From Actinomucor elegans (taxonomy: Eukaryota; Mucoromycota; Mucoromycetes; Mucorales; Mucoraceae): 64,000 nt of DNA. The stretch covers positions 372,001-436,000 of the forward strand of contig JAMSLZ010000007.1 of the NCBI GenBank assembly GCA_026027325.1, given 5' to 3'. The translations under genes and the position numbers were made by a program. Under the pieces are notes generated by a model, which made no database searches, was not told the origin of the DNA, and saw only the letters and a program-made list of their open reading frames with translations. The first letter of the stretch is position 1; each line of letters opens with the position of its first letter. Below are positions 47,526 to 58,058 of the stretch, piece by piece.

Positions 47526-48647
47526 ACATTTAACAGGGATCTATTGTCAAGAAGAGATTCAACAATCTACAAATCATTAATTTGTATATATAAAAATACG
47601 CATATGTATTTTACCGGGTTTTAATTGTATACAGTAGATCCACAAGTAGGAGATCAAATTTTCAATGATGAAAAGTTCCTTGATTGGACATGGTTGTAAA
47701 ACTAAAACTTAGCAGAAAGATACCAAGTTTTCTACTAAGTCTTTTGGTTCCAACAAATACAGAAAGAGTTGGCTAACAACAGCATTATTGGTTGGCCATC
47801 AATCTTGATAAATAGACATGTTCAAGTAAAAACAAAATATAAAACTTGTATGTATTCAAGATTACATCAACAACGGCTGATATTTATATCAGGATGATAT
47901 AATCGAAAGCCCTGTATGATCAATGACTAATAATAACATGAATAAAATGTATCGGCTTGCACCGCTAATTTTTATTCGAGAGTACGATATAATGAGATGA
48001 TGTAGAAATACAGTGATTGGTCTACAGTAGAAGAATCTATTTGATGGTTTTGCGAGGTAATTAACATACAATCTTTAAAGTGAGCGTGTATTTAGACGAT
48101 ACTATGCGATATCAAGGTGCAAAGCACGACTCATATTCAAGATCTCAGCCCATCTAATCTGGCATTCAATAATAAAATAATATATAATAGATCTCAAGCT
48201 GTGCAATATAGATATCTTGGTTTTTTCTTTTACATCAATAACAAACCGCACATTCAGCGTGATCGAGTTACTGTAGTCCCTTTTTGTAGTAGAAATCGTC
48301 TTATATTCGGTACAACTCTCACCTATAAATGCTGATCTTTTCTTCTTCTCTTTTTTAGCGTAATTTCATACGTATTAAAATTCATTTGCGAAAATCGGCA
48401 AAACAAAAAGATGGGTTTCGTCATGCAGATATATATATATGTACATAAAGTTCTTTTAGGTCCAAATGAAAAGAACAAAAGAATACCAAAAATATTTTAT
48501 AGTTTATGATGATTTATTAAGAGATCTAAAATGTCAATGAAAATAAATGGGATATGCTTTAAAAAGGCAAAAAAGTAATGATAAGAAGAAAATGTAAAAA
48601 AGAAAAGAAGAATGAGATTGTTATAGAGTTATGCTAGTATCTGAAAT

Positions 48648-50384
48648 TTAACGGTTTTCGGAAGAAGCGACAAGGAGCTTGAGTTCACGAGGAGCATCGA
48701 AACGAGGCATGATAACTTCGATAAAGTGAATCTTGTCAGGTTCCGCTTGAATATACTGCATAGCAGATTCGAATTCATCACGAGTAGAGACCTTGCCTTC
48801 AAAACCAACCTTAGAACAACCTTCGTTGATGTTACGTTCAAGATGAGCACCAAAGAAATCAAGTGTCTTGCTGTATTGCCACATCTGGAAGTTATTGTAA
48901 GCTCTATCAGGACCGTGGATAAGTTTTTCGATACAGTAACCGTCATTATTCAGCAAGAAGATAACGGGTGTAAGGCCGTGATGAAGGAAAACGGAGATTT
49001 CTTGAGCAGTCAATTGGAAGGAACCATCACCAACAAAGAGGTAGACACGACGAGCACGGTTGGCAATAGCAGCACCAACAGCGGCACCAACAGAGAAACC
49101 GATGGAACCCCACAAGAATTGAGTGATGTAAGTGGCACCCTTGGGACCATCCAAGTTCAAACAGGCAAATTCAGCAGTACCTGTTTCGGCACAAATCACA
49201 GCGTTCTCATCAATATATTCAGGAACCTTGTTCCAGAGATAGTTGTGGGTGATTTCAGTACCTTCGTGGATAGGTTCAGGCTTGCCACGAGGGCCAAGGT
49301 CAAAGACACGAGGTTCCTTGGGAAGAGCAGCAGTCAAGAGAGGGATAAACTCCATCATGGAAACCTTTTGGTATTCAGCACAAAAGACAATGGTGGCAAA
49401 AGAGTGAAGAGTGATGGTCTTGGAACGATCAAGAGCATAAGAAAAGTTACCAGTGTTGAAATCAGACTTGATGGAACCAATTTCAATAATCAAATCGGCT
49501 TGATGGATTTCCTTATCAATGGACTCAAGAGTAATGTTACCAGAGTAGCAACCACGATATTGGGGAATGGACTCATCAACAGCACCCTTACCCATAGGAG
49601 CGACGTAAGTAGGGAAACCAGAACGCTCAATAAAAGCTTGAACATCTTTCTCAATACGGTTACGGAGAACACAGCCATCAACAACGATAACAGGATGAGA
49701 GGCCTTGGCAATGGCTTCAGTAACTACTTTGAGAGCAATTTCTTGAGTTTGCTCGGGGTTCTTGGGAAGAGTGACAAGAAGAGGAGCGATTTCAGGAACC
49801 TCTACTTCGTAGTGGATAAGATCAATAGGAAGACCAATGTAACCAGTACGCTTAGAGAGGACAGCCTTGGAAATAACACGATCGATTTCAGCAATAGCGT
49901 TGTCCTTGTTCAAGTGAGAAGAGGCGCAAGAGATCATGGAAGACATGTTGTAAAAGACATCAAAGTTACCATCACCAAGAGAGTGATGAAGCATGGCGCC
50001 AGCAGCTTGAGATTTGGTAGATGGAGTACCAACAATGTGGATGACAGGAAGCATTTCAGAGTAAGAACCGGCAAGACCGTTCACAGCAGAAAGTTCACCG
50101 ACACCAAAAGTGGTAATGATGGCACCAGCACCACGAACACGAGCATAACCATCAGCAGCATAAGATGCGTTCAATTCGTTAGCATTGTTGCCCCAGGTAA
50201 GCTCAGCATCGTCTTCAATGATATCCAACAAAGGCTATAAAATAAATTAGTATATTAAGCCCACATACAAAATAATATCCATTAGACTCACCATGTTGAA
50301 ATCACCAGGAACACCAAAGATGGTATCAATGTTGATTTCCTTGAGACGGTTGATGAGATGTTGACCGATAGTAACAGAAGGCAT
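48648..50384 (-). CDS. PDC1: Pyruvate decarboxylase
   Basis: Two exons, 50384-50292 and 50234-48648, give 559 residues, matching fungal PDC (~563). N-terminal TPP-activating Glu is in ELTWGNNANELNASYAADGY. The C-terminal TPP/Mg motif is VGDGSFQLTAQEISVFLHHG followed by TPVIFLLNNDGYCIE. The enzyme converts pyruvate to acetaldehyde and CO2, the first step of ethanol fermentation, which fits the facultative fermentative life of many mucoralean fungi. Codon bias is extreme, giving a false 504-codon open frame on the opposite strand. The start is fixed by MPSVTIGQHLINRLKEI. The intron, 57 nt, splits DFNM|PLLDIIE. Whether this is the only PDC paralogue cannot be told from this window. Confidence 0.95.
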
Positions 50385-50451
50385 ATTAGAGAATGTATTT
50401 AATAAGATAAAACTTAATGAAGAATCTGCATTTGACGAGTAAACTTGCTTT

Positions 50452-50460
50452 CTTATATAC
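50452..50460 (-). promoter_or_regulatory. TATA-like element of PDC
   Basis: The minus strand reads GTATATAAG about 70 bases upstream of the PDC start, a suitable distance for a fungal TATA box on a highly expressed gene. Confidence 0.4.
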
Positions 50461-52539
50461 TTTTCCATGCGGGTCACGTCGATAATCGTATCATTCAAAT
50501 CCAAACAGCGATAAAATGTCTCACTTGGCTACTTTTGCCGTAAGCAGACTACGGCAATCCCCGACCCTACTGCGCTTATTCAATCAAGTAAGGTAATCTT
50601 TTTAGTGCAGTCCCATTGAAATGCACATTTCAGTACTATTAACGAGAATAAAGGAGGTTCGTACCTGCAAGTGCTCTACTAACCCATGATTGGACCTGTT
50701 CGGTATAATCTGTATAGCTGTGTTTCTTGTTGAATTCATAAATTGATTGTATCATATTGAATGACCGAGAAGGGATCGTAAGTCTTCTAATAGACCTAAA
50801 CAAACCTTTTTCGTTATCGGATTGGTCTTCCGCCCAAAAACAGCATGGCTATTTTTTTTTTAAGCCTGAAACTACAATCTTTGTATAAGACGTTGTAAAG
50901 CTCAAGGAAAAGCAAGATAATACTAAATTCAATTGAGAGACGCTTTTTGAACCTTATCGACATTCATAATGGTAGTTTTTTCATATCTTTTTTTTGTTTT
51001 TATTAATGCGTAGTTTGACTGTCAGATTGATACGCATGATATGTGTGCTACAGTATCTTACAGTGAACTTATGTCATTTTTTTTTTCAGAAAGAGACTTC
51101 AAGTTATATCATAGTATGTATATTATACACGCTAACTGATAGGTACCTGTGATAAAAGCGGATCCCGGCTCGCGATGTTACTACTGATAAACAATGAACA
51201 AAGTGGCAAGACCTGTTACAAATAGCTGATCTTGAAATGGATGTTATCGGAAAATGGAATATGGCCTCTGTGCGCGTGCTTAAAATCTAGGCCAATGGAT
51301 TTTCTTTTTTACAATCAGATCCGCATTAAAGACCCTTGCTATTAGCGTATTCTGTCGGGTGCACTATTATGTGGCACTATTCCATAATAAAAAGAAAGAA
51401 AAAATAAAGTTGAATAGTTTTTCAACATCACCAAAGCCAAAAGATTTATTATCGACCATGTTTCCCAAAGATCAGCACAGATCGTATCCAAATGGGAAAA
51501 AGTGGTATGACTTTTTCCAAGCTCCCATTTTGGATTATGCTGGGCGGATAAAAGAATAATATCTATACCTTGATCAGAATATCTATCTGTGTAGGATCAC
51601 TAAAGTTTAGAATATCGATTTCATTATCGGTGCAGTTCCAAGTGCTTTTTTTTTTTGAGTCATCAGATAACACCTCGATATTCGCGAGGACAACAGGAGT
51701 GGACTGTATTTTTGTAGGCAATGATGTTCAGCATATATTGTTATCTAGCTGCAGGACACCTTTTTTTTGCACTGGGGATTCGGGATATCATCCGCCTTTA
51801 GATAAATAACCAAGTTGGTGAGCGGCCCAGTGCATCACGCAGCGATAAAAGATAAATGGCTATATTTAGTCTTTCTATTTTGACAGAAACTTGCGCGTTT
51901 CACCGCTTTTTACCTACTTTTACAGCTGATTACCAAATGTCAAAAAAAAAAACGCATCATGTCTGAACTCGAAAAAAAAAGGTGCGACTCGTCATTGTAC
52001 TTATCTTTCTTATCGTTGATCCTGGAACGATTAAAGCGTAGAGTGTTTGTTCATTATAAAAATGCTAGATATTATGTGGTTCTTGCAAAAGGCCTTTGCT
52101 GGTACTGTAGTTTGCCAATGCATATATTCCTTAGTAAATACGAAAAAGACAGCTATTAAGAACAAAGCCAAAGTGAAATCTTTATTAGACGCGATAGTTT
52201 ACTCTGAGCATGAGTTTACTCATCAGATGCAAGATTAGACTAAAATTGATCAAGTGTTCTTGAAATGAATAGAGAATCAGGATACAAAATGCATAAAATG
52301 TAATGTCCATTAGTAACATATACAAATATCCATAATAATTCAATTAAAAAAAAGGGTTCCTTTAGAGATGTACGTACTCATTTTGAATATGGATCATTTG
52401 TCAAATATGTTTTCTGATTGAGATCTATTGACAAAATTATTGATCAAGCTAAATTTAATTTACAGGAAAACTGTGTAATTTAATATCGATCATGAACGTA
52501 TGGTATACTCATTATAACTATAGTCAGACAGAAGACTCC

Positions 52540-52680
52540 AATGAATGCAATAGTTTATTTTTTACATGTTAAAGCAATCAGATGCGACATTAAAATGGAA
52601 TCTGACGAGATGTTCAACATAGAACAATTTTTCTGGAAAAATCCCAGTGATATAACCTATTGGGTCAAATTTTCGAAAAT
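52540..52680 (+). repeat. Dispersed repeat family A, one copy
   Basis: AATGAATGCAATAGTTTATT, then CAGATGCGACATTAAAATGG, in the same order and spacing as the copies near 26.9 kb. Confidence 0.45.
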
Positions 52681-52784
52681 TATATATATATTGAGCACGA
52701 ATACGGCATTATCAAGACTTGATCTTTTAATAAAATTGATTCGGTCTATTTAGGAATATATAACTTTATCTTTTTCAGATTCTA

Positions 52785-52820
52785 TAGTATTTCAAATACT
52801 CGAATTATAGCTGCATTTCA
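52785..52820 (-). repeat. Dispersed repeat family B, copy 3
   Basis: On the minus strand: TGAAATGCAGCTATAATTCG then AGTATTTGAAATACTATA. It agrees with copies 1, 2 and 4. Confidence 0.6.
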
Positions 52821-53174
52821 AAAAAACAGAACTAATAAAAAATACCCCTTTTTCTAATTAATCCATTCATTAAAAGAAATGACAAATCATACTTGCTTTA
52901 ATCAATGCGTTTTTATATTCTACATGCACTTTGCTAAAACATTTTGTGTATGAATAGTTTTTATCGTGAAAAAATATGAAATTAAAGATAATGTTTTTGA
53001 ATCTTAGGCGGCATTAATTAAGTTGGCTTTACATTAATCAAACAAACTGTCATGCTGTGTTAGAAACATATAATTATTTTTTTTTTTAAAAAAAAAAAAA
53101 AAAGAAATTGCAAATAATGGGAGTATAAGATTATGAGAGTATTAAATAGTTGGATATGTATGTAAGCGATTCTA

Positions 53175-54814
53175 TCACAAAAAGGTAAAAAAGATCATGA
53201 TACTGATGATCAAGTAGATAGGTTTCATATAATTGATCGAGATAAAGGCTTGATCAGTTGTTGTAGTGGATGCAGAAGACTTGCTATTGGAATTGACGAC
53301 AGAAGATGAAGCAGGGTTATTGTTTGTAGATGCAGATGGAAGTGGTGCAGGATAGTTTCCATCTACTTTAAAGTCTGAGACCCATTGCCAATTGGTGATA
53401 TCCAATACAAAGAAATCGTTTCTCAGGTTCCCCAAATCATCAGCACCAAACACTATAAATAATGATTTCTCGTATAGCACGGCTACAAATGTCATCATCA
53501 GCATGTAAATTTAGACTTTTCCGATTTTGCTTTTTTACCTGAATGTCCAAAACGTGACCCAGCACCAGCGTTTGCATTTGCAATATTGACAGGTGTCCAT
53601 ATAAATGACGTGGTGTTTAATAAATAACAATAATCAGCAACTGCATGCGAAGCGTCTATCCACATTGGTTAATAACGGATGTCTTTTTATTCATTTAATA
53701 ACATACCGGTTACTGAGCCTCCATAAACCAAGATAAGATCAGTATTCGGGACTAGAAGCAAAGTTAGTATACAAGTATGCACATCATGTTTATGGTTTTA
53801 CCTTGAGTTGCAGTATGGAGTCTTCGAGGAGAGGGAATAGTAGTATTTTTGGGTGATTTATGCAGGATCCAGGTATTGTTTGGAATATGATACTCTAATA
53901 TTTCATCCATTGGGGCCGAAGATAGACTATCGCTTACTAGTATTCCACCAATATAATAAATGGACTGTCCTGATTTAGTTAGAGTTGCTGTATGTGCTAA
54001 GCGCGGATGAGCAAATGATTTCGTGCTGGGAAATGTCCAAGCCAATGTCTATGAAACAAAACAAAAGTCAACATTGGTTTTTCTATAAAAATACAAAAAA
54101 AAGTCCTACATTTAAATCTAACATCTGCATATCGTCATGATATACAGTTGAAGTAATATTGGAAGAAGTTGTATTATCACTATATATGTATATATATATA
54201 TATATAATAGTTAGTTTTGTGACACTTGTAATATCACATCCTACCTTATACCGCCCCATGTCCATATTTTGTTTGATAAATCCATTGTAGAAGTATGTTC
54301 GCGACTATTTAAATACGTTAGATTGGTTTCTATGATATTATATATATAAATACCTCGGCATCATCAAACTTTGATTGATAGCATGTAGTGTAGACCATGA
54401 GTTTTCAACGGTATTATATACTGTAGTAACATTTTTGACATGACGAGCAGAAGCATAACCTAGACCACCATGAATCAAATAGCTGTTGTTGAAAGGTACG
54501 ATCGAGAATAAACTATTAGGCTCCAACTCGAAATTAGCATCAGGTACGATACTGTTCCAAGCATCGATTGATTTTTCAACGTTTAAATCATTTCTCAAAT
54601 CTAAAACATAATGGTCTGCTGTTGTTTGTCTGTTCGCTGTACCTCCATAGCAGAATAACTGTGAACTAACGGTAGTGCAACCTAAGTTTTATACATCAGT
54701 CATAAGCTCATACTAGATCGTTTGATGTCTTTCACCTCCGTTGTATCGAGGTGTTGGAAGAACGGCTTTTACAACAGAAAAGCTCGTTATCAGTAACAAG
54801 ATGTCTATTTTCAT
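53175..54814 (-). CDS. Kelch/galactose-oxidase-type beta-propeller cell-surface protein
   Basis: Eight exons (54814-54736, 54681-54354, 54304-54245, 54179-54110, 54048-53802, 53751-53707, 53655-53539, 53482-53175) give 417 residues, all phases consistent. A signal peptide opens it (MKIDILLLITSFSVVKA). Kelch-like blades follow: QLFCYGGTANRQT, YLIHGGLGYASAR, KIWTWGGI, IYYIGGILVSD, LILVYGGSVTG and LFIVFGADDLGN, each with Gly pairs and nearby Trp (WSTL, WTFP, WILH, WTPV, WQWV). A Ser/Thr/Asn-rich linker leads to a hydrophobic C terminus (PIYLIISIMIFFTFL) with no charged tail, so either a GPI anchor or a single membrane span. Such fungal propellers are adhesion or wall proteins of unknown ligand. 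Confidence 0.83.
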
Positions 54815-54875
54815 AATAAGAAAGAGATCAAATCGAAAAAGAAAAGAAAGAAGGGAAATACTAAAAATATGGGGA

Positions 54876-54911
<36 letters not shown>

Positions 54912-55802
54912 CAAATGGCTCATGTAACACAACCGCTTTTTATTAGACTTGTATTCTGCTACTACTGAGATTATTACTAGGCTTAACCATCACATGATAA
55001 CATGTTTCTCTATTAAAGAACAGTTATACTTTATGGGTGTAAAGGCTATGATTAATGAATAACACTCATTCCAGTAGCCAAGAAGCGAAACTGCAAATTC
55101 AAGCTACTATTGATTCTTAAAATGAGATCTAGATCAACGAAAAACAGGGATAAAGCATCAAGTCTCGGGAAATACATACACTAAACCACAGTTTTATCAA
55201 CCAACAGACGTTTATGATTATAGATGAACGCATTCATTTGCTACAAGGCTCGAAAAAATAAACCATTTTTAACTCCTGAAGCAATGTTTTCTTTTTCGAC
55301 TTTGTATGTATATACAAATGTTATATCATTCGAAAAACAATCCAATTATCTACAATTGGTATTAATCGAATAAAGCACCAACTAGGGGCTTTTGGCTTCT
55401 ATGGCTACGGTTGTGATGTTTAGGCTTGATATCATGACAGCAGTAGCAGCCTGATCGATAAGCCAACTTTATTGGTTGTCGGAACTATGTCAAAACGCCA
55501 ACAATAATAATTGCAGCATCCACAGTGCCCTCGATAAACTCCTTAATAGTCGTATATTGATCAAGATAAATCTTTGAAACGCAAGCTATAGATAGAACGT
55601 ATTATTTTAATAAACATATTTAAAATACCTCACATAGGCACTACAAAGCCTCAACGGCACTATCTTTTTTTTTTTCCATTCTAGGTTAACATTTTCTTCA
55701 TGATTCAAAAGGGCATTTAATTTTCTATAATTTTTATTAAAATTAAGAAATTTTAAAGTGAACACCTTTAATGAGATTTTAAAGAAATCTCGATTAATGA
55801 AC

Positions 55803-55841
<39 letters not shown>

Positions 55842-56099
55842 TTGAGCAATCTCAGTTCAGAATGAGCTACTACATCCGTTGAAACCTATTGGCATTAATA
55901 CGGTAAGTTTCTTATTCACTTTTTTTTCCAAAAGAGACCTAGCCAAGTCAAGAGGAAATAACTGTTTGTATGACAGCATTTATTATTAGTTTTTATTATG
56001 AATTTTAATAATGAAATGAAAACATGCTAATGATAAGTGGAAAATATGAATAATAAACTAATAAGCAAGATGATAATGTTGGTATAAATGATTGGATGT
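54815..56099. other. Spacer with long T homopolymers
   Basis: T-runs of about 33 (54879-54911) and 33 (55806-55838). A reversed family-A fragment lies near 55850-55885. No gene recognised. Confidence 0.6.
54879..54911. repeat. Poly-T homopolymer, about 33 nt
   Basis: Uninterrupted T-run ~65-100 bases upstream of the kelch-type gene start (that gene is on the minus strand). Confidence 0.9.
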
Positions 56100-56339
56100 T
56101 TAAAGATAAAATGATACAAGTTTGTTGAGGTTTTCAGTAGTAGCTTTGTAAGAATGATCCACAGCAGATACGGCGCTAAAGAACCATTTCAGTGTTTCTG
56201 TTTCTTGATTTAACGTTGGATCAAACAATAGGTTGGCGGCAGTAGTAGAACATTTACTACTGTTATTGGATGTGATGGTTGAATTGAAATTACTTGTGCG
56301 CATATAAGGCATGTCAGTGTGTTGAATATAAGTTGGCAT
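56100..56339 (-). CDS. Small orphan protein, 79 residues
   Basis: A single-exon minus-strand frame with protein-like composition: MPTYIQHTDMPYMRTSNF, an Asn/Ser/Thr-rich stretch, then LNQETETLKWFFSAVSAVD and HSYKATTENLNKLVSFYL. There is no signal peptide or membrane span. On the minus strand TATTTATATATA lies ~65-75 bases upstream of the ATG (56401-56412), a good TATA position, and no other gene claims it. The C-terminal half is likely helical. No family is recognised. Other short frames nearby lack such a promoter, so I rate this above chance, but expression is unproven. Confidence 0.45.
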   Translation of the reverse strand: MPTYIQHTDMPYMRTSNFNSTITSNNSSKCSTTAANLLFDPTLNQETETLKWFFSAVSAVDHSYKATTENLNKLVSFYL

Positions 56340-56400
56340 AGTTTTTTAAAGAAAGAAAGATGACTAACATTATGATGAAATTAAACAGGCCGCTGTCTTA

Positions 56401-56412
56401 TATATATAAATA
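56401..56412 (-). promoter_or_regulatory. TATA-like box of the 79-residue orphan gene
   Basis: TATTTATATATA on the minus strand, about 62-73 bases before ATG 56339. Confidence 0.4.
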
Positions 56413-57284
56413 CAGAAAAAGTCCGGCCATTTTCCGTTGTTTCTAAATATCCATTGGCACAGAGCCTAGCCTTATCACATGAATTCTATGTCATCTTACA
56501 ACCGTGCAAATGACTTATAATACATGCACTTGATATACATATCCAATCACTGTGTGAGCAATTACTTCATGGCTTAATCAACTCCTTTACGATGAAGAAA
56601 AGCCTTTCTTTCCCTTTTAATATGAAACTTTATGGATAAAACGTCATCCGATCGATTTATTGAGAAAAAACGGACGATAATTCATTTAGATAGATCAGCC
56701 TGTTTGATTATAGATCGCTTGTTTCACTTTATATTCTGAAGGCTTTCTTTATGATAGCTTTTTTTTTCAAACAACCATATCATCAAGTATACAGAAACCA
56801 AGAGGGCCTAGCAACCAAGACTACGCTAAACTGAGTTTCATTTATCGTGGGAATTAAGGCTAAAGATAGAAAGGAGAAGTCTAGAAGATTGGGGCACTCA
56901 ATTAAACTGTACTATGGCAAAGTAGAGAACGAGAAGACCTAACTTCTTTAAAGTTCGTATTCTTCCTTTTCTTTGCTTTTTCTTTTGATACATGTAAAGA
57001 TATACACAATAGGAAGTAAAATCAATTAGTTTCTTGTGGGGTAATGAGCCACTGCCTGTCAAATGTGTTTTAGTTGGATCTTGCGTTAAATTAATACACT
57101 CTAAATAGAGTTAAATATGTTTTTGACAAGGATGATGATACCATTCGGTTAACCCTCTCGAATTAGTATATGGCGATGTTTTATTAGGTCACAGGGACTC
57201 GTAGCCATTTAAGCTAAGACAAGCTATGAATTAACACAAAAAAAAAATGTAACAACCAAATTGTAGTAGGCTCTTGCGTCTCAA

Positions 57285-57420
57285 CAGATGCAGTAACTCA
57301 TTCTGAGAATGACCTAGCTCTTCAGATGCGATAGTAGACTAACATCAACCCAGAAATTTATAGTCGATTCCAGCGCCATTTCAATTTTCAAGGTTTAGGC
57401 ATAGAAAATTTATGCCCAGA
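57285..57420 (+). repeat. Dispersed repeat family A, one copy
   Basis: Contains both hallmark blocks, GATGCAGTAACTCATTCTGA and, ~45 bases on, CAGATGCGATAGTAGACTAA. Confidence 0.5.
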
Positions 57421-58058
57421 AATTAGAAATCTAAACATACAATGTAATATGTGCAAATTAGTACTATGAATTTTTAGTGACCAACAGACTGTAATGCTCT
57501 TCCGAACGATACAAGCTTTGGAAAGAAGCGAAAAAAAAAAAACGGTTCCGTTGCAGGCCCCTAAAAATCATAATCTAGTCGGAGTTGTATACCATTTTAC
57601 AATACATCGAATTTGAAAGGGGTTTATTGGATAAAAATTGGTTAACAAATCATCATATAGCAGAAAGGTCATACGAAACTCCGCGTGACCGATTCGTCAG
57701 ATCTACAACCATTATGACGAGTACATGACTTAGAATGAGCTATTATCCATTTGAACATCAGTAATGCACATGAAGCATATGAATAATGATTGAATATACA
57801 ATTCATTCATATCAATGATGATATTCGTTAATCCTTTCTAGTCGTAATGTATGTAACAAACATGCAAAATGAGCATACATTTTTTTATAGCCACCTGGAT
57901 TGGCAATTATTATATTGAGACAATACATATACATTGATCATTCTGATTTTACGGCATTCGCTACAAGTTTTTCGGATATTAGCGATATCTATTATTTAAA
58001 TATGTAGTTGCAACTATGAATGATTTACTATTATTATATCAAAACTAACTATTTTTCT

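Larger units (their letters stand above)
45629..48647. other. 3 kb repeat-bearing spacer
   Basis: Just upstream of LAG1 is a purine-rich leader, then an (AT)n tract (45871-45907). A possible short ORF (46759-46977) is not convincing. An A-run of about 27 lies near 47053-47079 and family-A-related fragments at about 47295-47525. Minus-strand PDC 3' flank occupies the right end. Confidence 0.55.
50385..53174. other. 2.8 kb spacer between PDC and the kelch-type gene
   Basis: No supported gene. Includes family-A fragments (about 52190-52330 and 52540-52680), a family-B copy (52785-52820) and a T-run/A-run at about 53078-53104. Small frames at 51359-51559 and 51959-52238 look like chance. Confidence 0.55.
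56340..58058. other. Spacer with family-A fragments next to the short NIC96 end
   Basis: No gene. Family-A blocks occur at about 57285-57360 (GATGCAGTAACTCATTCTGA; CAGATGCGATAGTAGAC) and in reverse near 57660-57765 (core AGCTCATTCTAAGTCATG). The latter lies ~300 bases past the NIC96 stop. Confidence 0.55.

Noticed and set aside
48726..50240. 504-codon open frame on the plus strand opposite pyruvate decarboxylase
   Set aside because: It mirrors the PDC exon exactly. Strong codon bias removes stop codons from the antisense frame; the product has no recognisable domain and is compositionally odd.
51359..51559. Frame ending in FFQAPILDYAGRIKE
   Set aside because: No ATG in good context, short, and no partner exon found. 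It could be a relic but cannot be supported.
51959..52238. Two overlapping plus-strand frames, one starting MSELEKKRCDS
   Set aside because: They overlap in different frames, carry A-run-encoded lysines and lead into a family-A repeat.
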